Positions 26,520 to 34,963 of a DNA stretch of 64,000 bases are shown here, piece by piece (position 1 is the first letter of the stretch; each line of letters begins with the position of its first letter). The notes under the pieces are model-generated. The model had not been told where the DNA came from, searched no databases, and worked only from the letters and a program-made list of their open reading frames with translations. The position numbers and the translations under genes were made by a program. This DNA comes from an uncultured Alsobacter sp. (GTDB taxonomy: Bacteria > Pseudomonadota > Alphaproteobacteria > Rhizobiales > Beijerinckiaceae), in the NCBI RefSeq assembly GCF_945952055.1, contig NZ_CAMFHB010000009.1, positions 62,001 to 126,000 on the forward strand, given 5' to 3'.

Positions 26520-26987
26520 TCAGCGCACCTGGGCGGTCGGATCCAGCCTGGAATAAAGGCCGATCAGGTCGCACTCGCCGAGCATGTGCGGCTCGGCCGC
26601 CGCCCAGAGCTCGAAGGCGGGGATCGCGTCTGGGACGTCGAGCCTCTCGCTGCGCAGCGCGCCGAGGCGGAAACGGTAGGGGTGGAAGACCTCGTCCGGC
26701 GGAGGCTCCGGCCCGTCATAACAGGCGTTGCCGTAGCGGTTCACGCCATGCCGGAGAGGGCCCGACGCGGCGCCCGCGTTCTCGGGCAGGCGCTCGCCGG
26801 TGATGCCGTGGGCGGCCCAATAGGGCCAAGGCCCCATGGCGTCTTCCATGAGCAGCACGAAGCTGCGTGTTCCGGGAGGCGCGCCCGACCAGACCAGCGG
26901 GGGCGAGACGTTCTCGCCGCCGCGGGCGAAGCGCTGCGGGATCGCCTGTCCGTTCGTGAACAGGGGGCTCGTGATGTAGAAGGCCAT
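26520..26987 (-). CDS. PEBP / YbhB-YbcL family protein
   Basis: This 155-residue protein opens MAFYITSPLFTNGQAIPQRF and contains GENVSPPLVWSGAPPGTRSFVLLMEDAM and the AAHGITGERLPEN ligand-site region. These are typical of bacterial homologues of the Raf-kinase inhibitor / phosphatidylethanolamine-binding fold. The role of bacterial members is poorly known. The start at 26987 has GGGAG seven bases upstream. It is convergent with the PBP1A gene, with four bases between the stops. Confidence 0.85.
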   Translation of the reverse strand: MAFYITSPLFTNGQAIPQRFARGGENVSPPLVWSGAPPGTRSFVLLMEDAMGPWPYWAAHGITGERLPENAGAASGPLRHGVNRYGNACYDGPEPPPDEVFHPYRFRLGALRSERLDVPDAIPAFELWAAAEPHMLGECDLIGLYSRLDPTAQVR

Positions 26988-27056
26988 GGCGGGCTCCCGC
27001 GGTGGACGAGACAACCGTCGTCCACCGCAACGCCCGCGCCGAATGCGGGTTCCCGA

Positions 27057-27446
27057 TCAGTAGCAGGCCTGCACCTGCTGCCAGTGCGGATAGCCCCAGG
27101 CGTCGTAGACCTTCCGGGTCTCGACGCGGCACGGGGCGCCGTAGCCGTAGGCCGGCGCGGCGTGCGACTGGGACGCGATGGCGCCCAGGGCCAGGGCGCC
27201 GATCACGCCGGCGGCGATGGCCAGGCCCGCATTGTTGTTGCGGTGCCGCTTGTACCCGTAGCCATAGGCGGGGTAGGCGCTCTGGCGATAGCCGTAGCCT
27301 CCGCCATAGGCAGGGTAGCCGCCATACCCGCCGTAGCCACCATAACCGTGGCGCCAGCCGGCCTCGGCCGGCAGGGTGGTGGCGACCAGCGACGCGCCGA
27401 CCACGAGGGCGGCAGCGGCGCGACCAAGCTTCGAAACGCGGATCAT
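27057..27446 (-). CDS. Exported Gly/Tyr-rich small protein
   Basis: This 129-residue protein has a clear Sec signal peptide (about residues 1-30, ending LPAEA). A Gly-Tyr repeat region follows (tandem GYGGYGG units to residue 62), then a basic patch RHRNNN, a hydrophobic segment AGLAIAAGVIGALALGAIA and a C-terminal part with two Cys (CRVETRKVYD ... VQACY). It is probably periplasmic or outer-envelope. Similar GY-rich exported proteins are common in Rhizobiales and have no assigned function. Confidence 0.7.
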   Translation of the reverse strand: MIRVSKLGRAAAALVVGASLVATTLPAEAGWRHGYGGYGGYGGYPAYGGGYGYRQSAYPAYGYGYKRHRNNNAGLAIAAGVIGALALGAIASQSHAAPAYGYGAPCRVETRKVYDAWGYPHWQQVQACY

Positions 27447-27584
27447 GTTTGCTCTCCCGATTGCTTCCGGCAGGAGCGTCGCGGCGGTGCCCGGCGCTTT
27501 CTCTGTCTGGTCAGCGTTCTAACGGAGGCTGGCTGAACGGCGTCCGACGCGATCGTTCATCCATTATTCACGATTGCGGGGCGC

Positions 27585-27929
27585 TCAGCGCAGGAAGAAC
27601 GTTCCCCGGCAGCGCTGCCCCTTGCCGCCGCACTTGATGTCGACACCGTCGGGCAGGCCCGGATTGACGCGCTGGACGGTGGCCCGCCTGCCGCCGGCCC
27701 CGCCTGCGCCGGACCCCGACGGGACGACCTGCTCGACCGGCTCGGAGGTGTCGGCCGGACCGTCGCTGCAGTAGCGGCCGGTGACGTTGCCCTTGCGGTC
27801 GTAGGTCTGGATGCAGTTCTGGGCAGCGGCCGCGGGAGCCGACGGTGCTGCGGCCAGCAACGCTGCAGCCAGGAGGCCCGTGGCCACAACCCCTGGCAGC
27901 GAGATCGGGAGCGTTGGTCGTCTAGGCAT
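27585..27929 (-). CDS. Small exported hypothetical protein
   Basis: This 114-residue frame has a signal peptide (residues 1-36, PGVVATGLLAAALLAAAPS then AAAAQ). A short mature part follows with four Cys (NCIQTYDRKGN, YCSDG, KCGGKGQRC), suggesting two disulfides in the periplasm. The ATG at 27929 is the likely start because a longer frame would run into the R1 repeat. Its probable ribosome-binding AAGGACG is the last part of that repeat. Function unknown. Confidence 0.6.
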   Translation of the reverse strand: MPRRPTLPISLPGVVATGLLAAALLAAAPSAPAAAAQNCIQTYDRKGNVTGRYCSDGPADTSEPVEQVVPSGSGAGGAGGRRATVQRVNPGLPDGVDIKCGGKGQRCRGTFFLR

Positions 27930-27931
27930 GG

Positions 27932-28050
27932 TGCGTCCTTCGACACGGCCGCTGCGCGGCCAGCTCAGGATGAGGAAAATCATGGTGTTTCAAGAACAAC
28001 AAAGGTCCTCATCCTGGGCAGCCGCCACAGGCGGCTGGCCGAAGGACGCA
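27932..28050. repeat. Palindromic intergenic repeat R1, copy 2
   Basis: This 119-bp copy of the R1 element runs from TGCGTCCTTCGACACGG to CCGAAGGACGCA, with inner CTCAGGATGAGG and CCTCATCCTGGGC. It fills the gap between the aldehyde dehydrogenase stop and the next minus-strand gene. Its end supplies the likely Shine-Dalgarno of the 27585-27929 gene. Confidence 0.85.
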
Positions 28051-28061
28051 GCAGTCAGGCC

Positions 28062-29510
28062 TTACCCGGCGAAGGTGTAGGCGGTCTTCACCGTCGTGTA
28101 GAACTCGCGGGCATAGGCACCCTGCTCGCGCGGGCCGTAGCTGGAGCCCTTACGGCCGCCGAACGGGACGTGGTAGTCGACGCCCGCCGTCGGCAGGTTG
28201 ACCATCACCATGCCCGCCTCGCTGTTGCGCTTGAAGTGCGTGGCATACTTCAGGCTCGTGGTGCAGATGCCGGACGACAGGCCGAACTCGGTGTCGTTGG
28301 CCACGGCCAGCGCCTCGTCGTAGTCCTTGACGCGGATCACGTTGGCGACCGGGCCGAACACCTCCTCGCGGGAGATGCGCATGCTGTTGGTGGTCTCGGT
28401 GATCAGCGCCGGCTGCATGTAGAAGCCGGGCGTCTCGCGGTTCAGGAGCTCGCCGCCCCAGAAGAGCTTGCCGCCCTCGTCCTTGGCGATGGCGACGTAT
28501 TTCAGGTCCTGGTCGAGCTGGCTCTGGTCGACGACCGGGCCGATATGCGTGCCGGCCTTCAGCGCATCGTCGATGACGAGGCCCTTGAGCCGCTCGGCGA
28601 CGGCCTCGACGAACTTGTCGTGGATGCCGGCCGTGACGATCAGGCGCGAGGAGGCCGTGCAGCGCTGGCCGGTGGAGAAGTAGGCGCCGTTGACCGCGGT
28701 CTCGACCGCGACCTTGAGGTCGGCGTCGTCCAGCACCACGAGCGGGTTCTTGCCGCCCATCTCGAGCTGGATCTTCTTCATCGGCATGGAGGCCACGGCC
28801 GTCGCCGCCACCTTGCGGCCGGTCGAGACCGAGCCCGTGAAGGTGATCGCCGTGACGTCCTTGTGCTCCAGGATCGTCTGGCCCACGTCGGCGCCGCGGC
28901 CCATGACGAGGTTCAGCACGCCCTTCGGGCAGCCGGCGCGGTGGATGATGTCGACGAGCGCCCAGGCCGAGCCGGGCACCAGGTCGGCCGGCTTGAACAC
29001 CACCGTGTTGCCGTAGGCGAGCGCCGGGGCGATCTTCCAGGCCGGAATGGCGATCGGGAAGTTCCAGGGCGTGATCATGCCCACGACGCCGACCGGCTCG
29101 CGGGTCATGTCGACCTCGACGCCCGGACGCACCGAGGCGAGCTTCTCACCTGCCAGCCGCAGGCACTCGCCGGCGAAGAAGGCGAAGATCTGGCCGGCGC
29201 GGGTCGCCTCGCCGATGCCTTCCGGCAGCGTCTTGCCCTCTTCGCGCGACAGCAGGCGGCCGAGTTCCTCCTTGCGGGCCAGGATCTCGTCCGAGGCCTT
29301 CTTCAGGATCTCGTAGCGCTCCTGCGGCGTGGTGCGCGACCAGGCCGGGAAGGCGGCCTTGGCGGCGGCGATCGCCTGCTCGGCCTGCGCCTTGGAGGCG
29401 CGCGCATAGGTGCCGACCACGTCGCCCGTGTTGGACGGGTTGATGTTGGCGTTGGTCGAGGCGCCCTCGACCCACTCGCCGGCGATCAGGTTCTTGAACA
29501 GTTCGGACAT
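28062..29510 (-). CDS. Aldehyde dehydrogenase, probably 2-oxoglutarate semialdehyde dehydrogenase
   Basis: This 482-residue NAD(P)-dependent aldehyde dehydrogenase has ITPWNFPIAIPAWKIAPAL, the catalytic Glu in QLEMGGKNPLVVLDDADL and the catalytic Cys284 in TGQRCTASSRLIV. It follows an FAH-family dehydratase-like gene on the same strand and sits beside a sugar transporter and sugar-acid dehydratase. The best role is therefore the last step of a non-phosphorylative sugar-acid pathway: 2-oxoglutarate semialdehyde to 2-oxoglutarate, as XylA does in Caulobacter. Succinate-semialdehyde dehydrogenase is the main alternative. Confidence 0.82.
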   Translation of the reverse strand: MSELFKNLIAGEWVEGASTNANINPSNTGDVVGTYARASKAQAEQAIAAAKAAFPAWSRTTPQERYEILKKASDEILARKEELGRLLSREEGKTLPEGIGEATRAGQIFAFFAGECLRLAGEKLASVRPGVEVDMTREPVGVVGMITPWNFPIAIPAWKIAPALAYGNTVVFKPADLVPGSAWALVDIIHRAGCPKGVLNLVMGRGADVGQTILEHKDVTAITFTGSVSTGRKVAATAVASMPMKKIQLEMGGKNPLVVLDDADLKVAVETAVNGAYFSTGQRCTASSRLIVTAGIHDKFVEAVAERLKGLVIDDALKAGTHIGPVVDQSQLDQDLKYVAIAKDEGGKLFWGGELLNRETPGFYMQPALITETTNSMRISREEVFGPVANVIRVKDYDEALAVANDTEFGLSSGICTTSLKYATHFKRNSEAGMVMVNLPTAGVDYHVPFGGRKGSSYGPREQGAYAREFYTTVKTAYTFAG

Positions 29511-29548
29511 GGCGGACTTTCCGGTTTCGGTGACGTGGCGCGGCTTTA

Positions 29549-30739
29549 TCAGATGAGGCCGCGGCGGGCGAGGTTGCGCATCAGGTGCGACGTTCCGAAC
29601 GTCCAGGGCGGGCATTCGGTCGAGAGCCTGATGCGGTTGACGAGGCTGCCGAGCGCGGGCGCGGCGATGGTGACGATGTCGCCGACCTTGTGCGTGAAGC
29701 CCTTGCCGGGCGCGTCGCGATCGTCGATGGGGGCGAACAGCGTGCCCGTGTAGAGGACGGCGCCGTCCGGATACTGGTGATGGCGGCCCAGCATCTGGCT
29801 CGCGAGGTCGGTGAAGTCGCGGCTGATCTTGGACAGGCTGGAGGAGCCCTTCAGCACGTAGCCTTCCGGCCCCTGCACCGTCAGGGTCAACTCGGCCCGG
29901 CGCAGCGCGTCGAGCGTGAAGGTCGCGTCGAAAAAGCGCAGGAACGGCCCCAGCGTCGCCGACGCATTGTTGTCCTTGGCCTTGCCCAGCAGGAGCGCCG
30001 AGCGGCCCTCCACGTCGCGCAGGTTGACGTCGTTGCCGAGCGTCGCGCCGACGATGGTGCCGGTGGAGGCCACGACCAGGACCACCTCGGGCTCGGGATT
30101 GTTCCACGTCGAGACGGGATGGATCCCGGCATCCGCGCCGGTGCCGACGCTGGCCATCGCGGGAGCCTTGGTGAAGATCTCGGCGTCGGGGCCGATGCCC
30201 ACCTCGAGATACTGGCTCCACGCCCCCTGCGAGATCAGGACCTCCTTCAGCTTCATCGCCTCGGGCGAACCGGGCTTCAGCTTGGACAGGTCGTCGCCCA
30301 CGAGCGCCGTGATCTCCTGGCGGATCGCGGCGGCAGCGGTGTAGTCGCCCCGGGCGCGCTCCTCGATGACGCGCTCCAGCATCGAGATCGCGAAGGTGAC
30401 GCCGGCCGCCTTCACCGCCTGGAGGTCGACGGGCGAGAGCAGCCAGGGCTTGCCCTCGTCGCGGCTGTCGGGAGGCGTGTTGGACAGGATGTCGGCGAGC
30501 GAGCCGATGTCCTCGCCGTCCGCCTCCGCCAGGGCCTTCGCCGGATCCGGGCATTCGCACAAGTCGCGCATCGTCGCGAAGTGCCGGGAGACGTCGAGGA
30601 CCCTGACGCCACCGGCGGAGCCGCGGATCGCCACCACGGACGGTCCGGAGGCATCCGGGCGCCAGACGCGTCCGGCCAAGGCACCGGCGGCGCCGTCCTG
30701 CGGCAAGGTCGTTGCGGGATCGAGCGAAATACGGGTCAC
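29549..30739 (-). CDS. Fumarylacetoacetate-hydrolase-family protein, XylX-like 2-keto-3-deoxy-acid dehydratase
   Basis: This 396-residue protein has the FAH fold with metal-binding acidic residues in WNNPEPEVVLVV (ExE) and the following DVNLRDVEGRSALLLGKAKD. The length and its pairing with an aldehyde dehydrogenase match Caulobacter XylX, which dehydrates 2-keto-3-deoxyxylonate to 2-oxoglutarate semialdehyde. The GTG at 30739 is chosen because GGGAGGG lies six bases upstream; the longer frame to 30880 has no such signal. It shares a 281-bp divergent control region with the sugar-binding protein gene. The exact sugar acid is not known. Confidence 0.72.
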   Translation of the reverse strand: MTRISLDPATTLPQDGAAGALAGRVWRPDASGPSVVAIRGSAGGVRVLDVSRHFATMRDLCECPDPAKALAEADGEDIGSLADILSNTPPDSRDEGKPWLLSPVDLQAVKAAGVTFAISMLERVIEERARGDYTAAAAIRQEITALVGDDLSKLKPGSPEAMKLKEVLISQGAWSQYLEVGIGPDAEIFTKAPAMASVGTGADAGIHPVSTWNNPEPEVVLVVASTGTIVGATLGNDVNLRDVEGRSALLLGKAKDNNASATLGPFLRFFDATFTLDALRRAELTLTVQGPEGYVLKGSSSLSKISRDFTDLASQMLGRHHQYPDGAVLYTGTLFAPIDDRDAPGKGFTHKVGDIVTIAAPALGSLVNRIRLSTECPPWTFGTSHLMRNLARRGLI

Positions 30740-31020
30740 GGCGGCCCTCCCATGGGCATTCTTCGACCGGCGCCTCGCAGGCGCGGCCGCGCTTCTTCTA
30801 GCACCGCCAATCCCCTGCGGCGAGGGCGGATGAGGTGCGCACGTCAGAAAGCGAAACGTCCGTCGTCGCAGGGTTGGCAAAGCTTCAGCTGATATATTTC
30901 ATCCGAGCATTGCCTCGGGCGAAACCGTCGTTCTATCGTGCACACGACGCAGGGCTGCCATGCCTCGGCGTGATTTCAATCAATTCAGATGGCGCGGACA
31001 CCGCGCCGCCGGAGGAAACC

Positions 31021-31983
31021 ATGAAGAAGACCTGGCTCATTGCCGGACTCCTTGCCGCGTCCGCGATCTTCGCCCAGCCTGCCGCTGCCCAGCAGCCGAC
31101 CATCCCCCTCATCGTCAAGGACACGACGTCGTTCTACTGGCAGATCGTTCTCGCCGGCGCCCGCAAGGCCGGCCAGGACCTCGGCGTGAAGGTGCCCGAG
31201 CTCGGCGCCCAGTCCGAGGCCGACATCAACGGCCAGATCGCCATCCTCGAGAACGCCGTGTCCTCCAAGCCCGCGGCCATCGTGATCTCGCCGACGCAGC
31301 GCGCCGCTCTCGGCAAGCCCATCGACGAGGCCGCCAAGTCGGTCAAGATCGTCGGCATCGACTCGGCCGCTGATTCCAAGGCCTTCACCTCGTTCCTCAC
31401 CACCGACAACGTCCAGGGCGGCCGCATTGCCGCCGACGGTCTCGCCGCCGCGATCACCGCCAAGTACGGCAAGGCCGAGGGCGAAGTCGCGCTGGTCACG
31501 CATCTGCCGGGCGTCGGCTCGCTCGACGAGCGCGCCAAGGGCTTCAAGGAGCAGCTCGCGGCCAAGTATCCGGGCATCAAGCTCGTGGCCGACAAGGTCT
31601 CCGACGGCACGGCCAACGGCGGCCTCAACATCACCACCGACCTGTTGACCGCCTTCCCGAACCTGCGCGGCATCTTCGCCTCGAACCTCATCCAGGCCCA
31701 GGGCGCGATCCAGGCGATCGCCGAGTCCAAGGCCCAGGACAAGGTGAAGCTCGTCGGCTTCGACAGCGACGACAAGCTCGTGAAGGCGATCAAGGACGGC
31801 GTGATGGCCGCCACCGTCGTGCAGGACCCCTTCCGTATGGGTTATGACGGCGTGAAGACCGCGCTCGCCGCCTCGAAGGGCGAGAAGGTCGAGGCCTTCG
31901 TCGACACGGGCGCCAACCTGATCACGCAGGCCAACATGAACGAGCCCCGCGCTCAGGAACTCCTGAACCCGAAGGTGAAGTAA
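31021..31983 (+). CDS. Sugar ABC transporter, periplasmic binding protein (ribose type)
   Basis: This 320-residue type I periplasmic binding protein has a signal peptide (residues 1-24, ending AAAQQ). The sugar-binding fold shows VKDTTSFYWQIVLAGARKAG, AIVISPTQRAAL, GIDSAADSKAF and LVGFDSDDKLVKAI. It captures a sugar or sugar acid for the ATPase and permease that follow. GGAGGAAACC precedes the ATG, a very strong ribosome-binding site. A GC-rich hairpin right after the stop may raise its level over the downstream genes. Confidence 0.9.
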   Translation: MKKTWLIAGLLAASAIFAQPAAAQQPTIPLIVKDTTSFYWQIVLAGARKAGQDLGVKVPELGAQSEADINGQIAILENAVSSKPAAIVISPTQRAALGKPIDEAAKSVKIVGIDSAADSKAFTSFLTTDNVQGGRIAADGLAAAITAKYGKAEGEVALVTHLPGVGSLDERAKGFKEQLAAKYPGIKLVADKVSDGTANGGLNITTDLLTAFPNLRGIFASNLIQAQGAIQAIAESKAQDKVKLVGFDSDDKLVKAIKDGVMAATVVQDPFRMGYDGVKTALAASKGEKVEAFVDTGANLITQANMNEPRAQELLNPKVK

Positions 31984-31988
31984 GGCGT

Positions 31989-32007
31989 CGCGGGCCAGGC
32001 GCCCGCG
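31989..32007 (+). promoter_or_regulatory. mRNA hairpin between binding protein and ATPase genes
   Basis: CGCGGGC and GCCCGCG form a 7-bp stem with a five-base loop directly after the binding-protein stop. There is no T-run, so it is more likely a 3'-end-stabilising or attenuating hairpin than a full terminator. This is a common way to make more binding protein than membrane parts. Confidence 0.4.
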
Positions 32008-32088
32008 AGCTCCTGCGACGCATTGCCGGAAGCGGGCCAGCGGCCTGCTTCCGGTCCTCCCGCTTCAGCGTCTTCGCCCGGATCGTCC

Positions 32089-33612
32089 ATGACCGTGACC
32101 GCGACCCATGCCCCCGTCGCCCGGCCGGCTGCCGCCGTGCCGATCCTGGAGCTGCGCGGGCTGGAGAAGCGCTACACGGGCACCCATGCCCTGAAGCCCG
32201 CCGATCTCGCCTTCGAGACCGGCGAGGTCCACGCCATCGTGGGCGAGAACGGCGCCGGCAAGTCCACGCTCATCAAGCTGCTGACCGGGGTCACGCCGCG
32301 CACCTCCGGCGAGATGATCTGGAAGGGTCAGGCGACCGACCTCTCGACCCCCAACGAGGCCATCGCGCTCGGCATCAACGCGGTCCACCAGGAGGTCGTG
32401 CTCTGCCCGCACCTCACGGTCGCCGCCAACATCTTCCTCGGCGACGAGCACACCTCGCGCGGGCTCCTGAAGGACCGCGCCATGGTGCGCGAGGCCCAGA
32501 AGATCATCGACGACCTGGGCTTCAACCTGCCGGCCGGCGTCCCGCTGTCGAGCCTCACCATCGGCCAGCAGCAGCTCATCGCCACCGCCCGCGCCGCGAG
32601 CCGCGGCACGCAGTTCCTGATCTTCGACGAGCCGACTGCCTATCTCACCCGCCAGGAGGCGGCGCAGCTTTTCGCGCTGATCCGGCGGCTGAAGAGCGAG
32701 GGCGTCACCATCGTCTACATCTCCCACCGCATGGAGGAGATCTTCGAGCTCGCCGACCGCGTGTCGGTGCTGCGCGACGGCACGCTGGTGGGCACCCGCA
32801 AGGTGTCGGAGACCACCGACGCCGAGCTCGTCGCGCTGATGATCAACCGGTCGATCGACCAGATCTACCACAAGGAGACCTTCGCGATCGGCGCGCCGAT
32901 CCTGGATGCGCGCCATCTGAGCGGGCCCGGCTTCGACGACGTGTCGCTGACCATCCGCGAGGGCGAGATCGTCGGCCTCTACGGGCTCATCGGTGCGGGG
33001 CGCAGCGAGTTCGTGATGGGGGTCTACGGCCGCCAGCCGCGCACGGCGGGCGAGGTGTTGTGGCAGGGGCGCCCCGTCGACATCCGCAGCGAGCGCCAGG
33101 CCATCGATCTCGGCATGGCGCTGGCGCCCGAGAGCCGACGCGACCAGGGCCTCTGCCTCAACCTCGGCGTCGGCCTCAACATCAACCTTCCGGTCTTCGA
33201 TCGCCTGACGCGCGGTCTCACCATCTCGGCCGCGCAGGAGCGCCAGGCCGCCGACAAGCAGATCGCCGACCTGCGCATCAAGACCGCGAGCCGCAACGCG
33301 CTGGCGCTGAGCCTCTCGGGCGGCAACCAGCAGAAGATCGTCATCGGCAAGTGGCTGAACCACGGCGCCAAGCTCTTCATCTTCGACGAGCCGACGGTGG
33401 GCGTGGACGTGGGCACCAAGGCCGAGATCTACCGGCTGTTCGGCCGTCTGCTGTCGCAGGGCGCCGGCATCCTGCTGATCTCGTCCTACCTGCCCGAGGT
33501 CTACGAACTCGCCGACCAGCTCCACGTCTTCCGCGGCGGCCGCCAGGTCGCCACCCACGGCTTCAAGGCCGTGAGCCACGAGCAGATCCTCACAGAGGCG
33601 ATCGGCATCTGA
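32089..33612 (+). CDS. Sugar ABC transporter, ATP-binding protein (two ABC domains)
   Basis: This 507-residue duplicated ATPase is of the RbsA/XylG type. The first ABC half has VGENGAGKSTLIKLL and the signature-like SSLTIGQQQLIATARAA; the second has GLYGLIGAGRSEFV, LSLSGGNQQKIVIGKWL and FDEPTVGVDVGTKAEIYRL. As in other members, the second nucleotide site is degenerate in its P-loop. The ATG at 32089 starts the protein; a longer frame to 32023 lacks support. It powers uptake through the permease encoded next. Confidence 0.92.
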   Translation: MTVTATHAPVARPAAAVPILELRGLEKRYTGTHALKPADLAFETGEVHAIVGENGAGKSTLIKLLTGVTPRTSGEMIWKGQATDLSTPNEAIALGINAVHQEVVLCPHLTVAANIFLGDEHTSRGLLKDRAMVREAQKIIDDLGFNLPAGVPLSSLTIGQQQLIATARAASRGTQFLIFDEPTAYLTRQEAAQLFALIRRLKSEGVTIVYISHRMEEIFELADRVSVLRDGTLVGTRKVSETTDAELVALMINRSIDQIYHKETFAIGAPILDARHLSGPGFDDVSLTIREGEIVGLYGLIGAGRSEFVMGVYGRQPRTAGEVLWQGRPVDIRSERQAIDLGMALAPESRRDQGLCLNLGVGLNINLPVFDRLTRGLTISAAQERQAADKQIADLRIKTASRNALALSLSGGNQQKIVIGKWLNHGAKLFIFDEPTVGVDVGTKAEIYRLFGRLLSQGAGILLISSYLPEVYELADQLHVFRGGRQVATHGFKAVSHEQILTEAIGI

Positions 33613-33652
33613 CCGCCGAGCGACCGTCCCGCCCCAGAAGGAACCCCCGACC

Positions 33653-34687
33653 ATGACCGACAACGCCAGCGCGATGGCCGGAGCACCCAAGGCCCGCTTC
33701 GAATTCTCGCGGCTTCTCGGGTTGACGCTGATCGGCGTGCTCCTGGCGATGTTCCTGTTCCTGTCGTGGAAGACGACGACCTTCGCGACGCCGGGCAACC
33801 TGTCCAACCTGGCCCGCCAGGGCGCGATCTTCGCCATTCTGGCGCTGGGCCAGACCTTCGTGATCATCACCGCCGGCATCGACCTGTCGGTGGGCGCGGT
33901 GGCGAGCTTCATCACCGTGGTCGTGGCCATGCTCATCCAGAGCGTCGCGCCGGGCATCGTGGTGAGCCTCGCCGGAGTCGGCTTCTCCGACTACGCCGCC
34001 AACATCGTCGCGCTGTGGGTCTGCATCTTCGCCGCTTTGGCGCTCGGCATGGCGATCGGCGCCTTCCACGCCTTCGGCGTCGTCAAGATGGGCCTGCCGC
34101 CCTTCATCATCACGCTCGCCACCTTCACCGCGCTGCGCGGCGTCGGCCTGTTGATGACCAACGGCTCGACCATCAACGTCACCAACGACGTGTTCACGGG
34201 CTTCTCGCGCGGCGAATTCCTCGGGATCCCGAACCTGTTCATGGTCGTGATCATCGTTGCGGTGCCGGCCTTCGTGTACCTGCACCTGAGCCGCTGGGGC
34301 CGTTACCTCTACGCGGTGGGCTCCAACGCCGAGGCCGCGCGCCTGTCGGGCGTAAACGTGCAGGCGGTGACGGCCACGGCCTACATCCTCTCGGCGCTGT
34401 GCGCCGCCATCGTCGGCGTGATGCTGGCCTCGCGCACCGGCACGGGCAACGCGACCCAGGCCATCGGCTTCGAGCTCGAGGCCATCGCCGCCTCGGTGAT
34501 CGGCGGCACCAGCCTCTTCGGCGCCATCGGCAGCGTCTGGGGCCCCCTGCTCGGCGCCTTCATCCTGGCCACCATCCGCAACGGCGCCAACCTGATGAAC
34601 GTGAACTCCTTCTGGCAGTTCATCATCACCGGCGGGCTGATCATCCTGATCGTCTACTTCGACGGCCTGAGGCGGCAGCGGCGCTGA
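33653..34687 (+). CDS. Sugar ABC transporter permease (RbsC/XylH type)
   Basis: This 344-residue inner-membrane permease has about eight to ten helices and the family motifs GQTFVIITAGIDLSVGAVAS and VGSNAEAARLSGVNV, the latter being the cytoplasmic ATPase-coupling loop, and VIGGTSLFGAIGSVWG near the end. AAGGAA lies before the ATG. It completes a binding protein-ATPase-permease set. The transported compound is probably the sugar or sugar acid used by the adjacent dehydratase. Confidence 0.92.
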   Translation: MTDNASAMAGAPKARFEFSRLLGLTLIGVLLAMFLFLSWKTTTFATPGNLSNLARQGAIFAILALGQTFVIITAGIDLSVGAVASFITVVVAMLIQSVAPGIVVSLAGVGFSDYAANIVALWVCIFAALALGMAIGAFHAFGVVKMGLPPFIITLATFTALRGVGLLMTNGSTINVTNDVFTGFSRGEFLGIPNLFMVVIIVAVPAFVYLHLSRWGRYLYAVGSNAEAARLSGVNVQAVTATAYILSALCAAIVGVMLASRTGTGNATQAIGFELEAIAASVIGGTSLFGAIGSVWGPLLGAFILATIRNGANLMNVNSFWQFIITGGLIILIVYFDGLRRQRR

Positions 34688-34738
34688 GGGGCGCAGGGCC
34701 AAGTCCATTCGGTGTCCAGCCGCCGCCAACCTCTCGCC

Positions 34739-34826
34739 CGTCATGGCCGGGCTTGGCCCGGCCACCCACGACTTCGGCGCGGGCCCGGCAAAGTCGTGGA
34801 TGCCCGGGCCAAGCCCGGGCAGGACG
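34739..34826. repeat. Palindromic intergenic repeat R2, copy 1
   Basis: This 88-bp imperfect palindrome has a left arm opening CGTCATGGCCGGGCTTGGCC and a right arm ending AAGCCCGGGCAGGACG, with CCACGACTT and AAGTCGTGG inside. Each arm also folds on itself. It differs slightly between arms, so copies have an orientation; copy 2 at 36551-36638 is its inverse. It lies between the permease gene and the uxaA-type gene. Confidence 0.85.
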
Positions 34827-34963
34827 CACGGTGGGATTGGGTGCCGATTTGTTGGCCTGAGCGGCCCTCCACCCCGAAATAACTTCCACGACCCCGCGCG
34901 CGCTCCTAGGATGCGCGCCGCGTGCCGCTAAGCGGCCAGAATGATGTTTCCGGGAGAAACCCC

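Noticed and set aside
30740-31020. Operator search in the divergent region of the sugar-acid locus
   Set aside because: Short AT-rich and imperfect dyad sequences are present (for example around TGATATATTTCA), but no -35/-10 pair or repeat is convincing enough to report.
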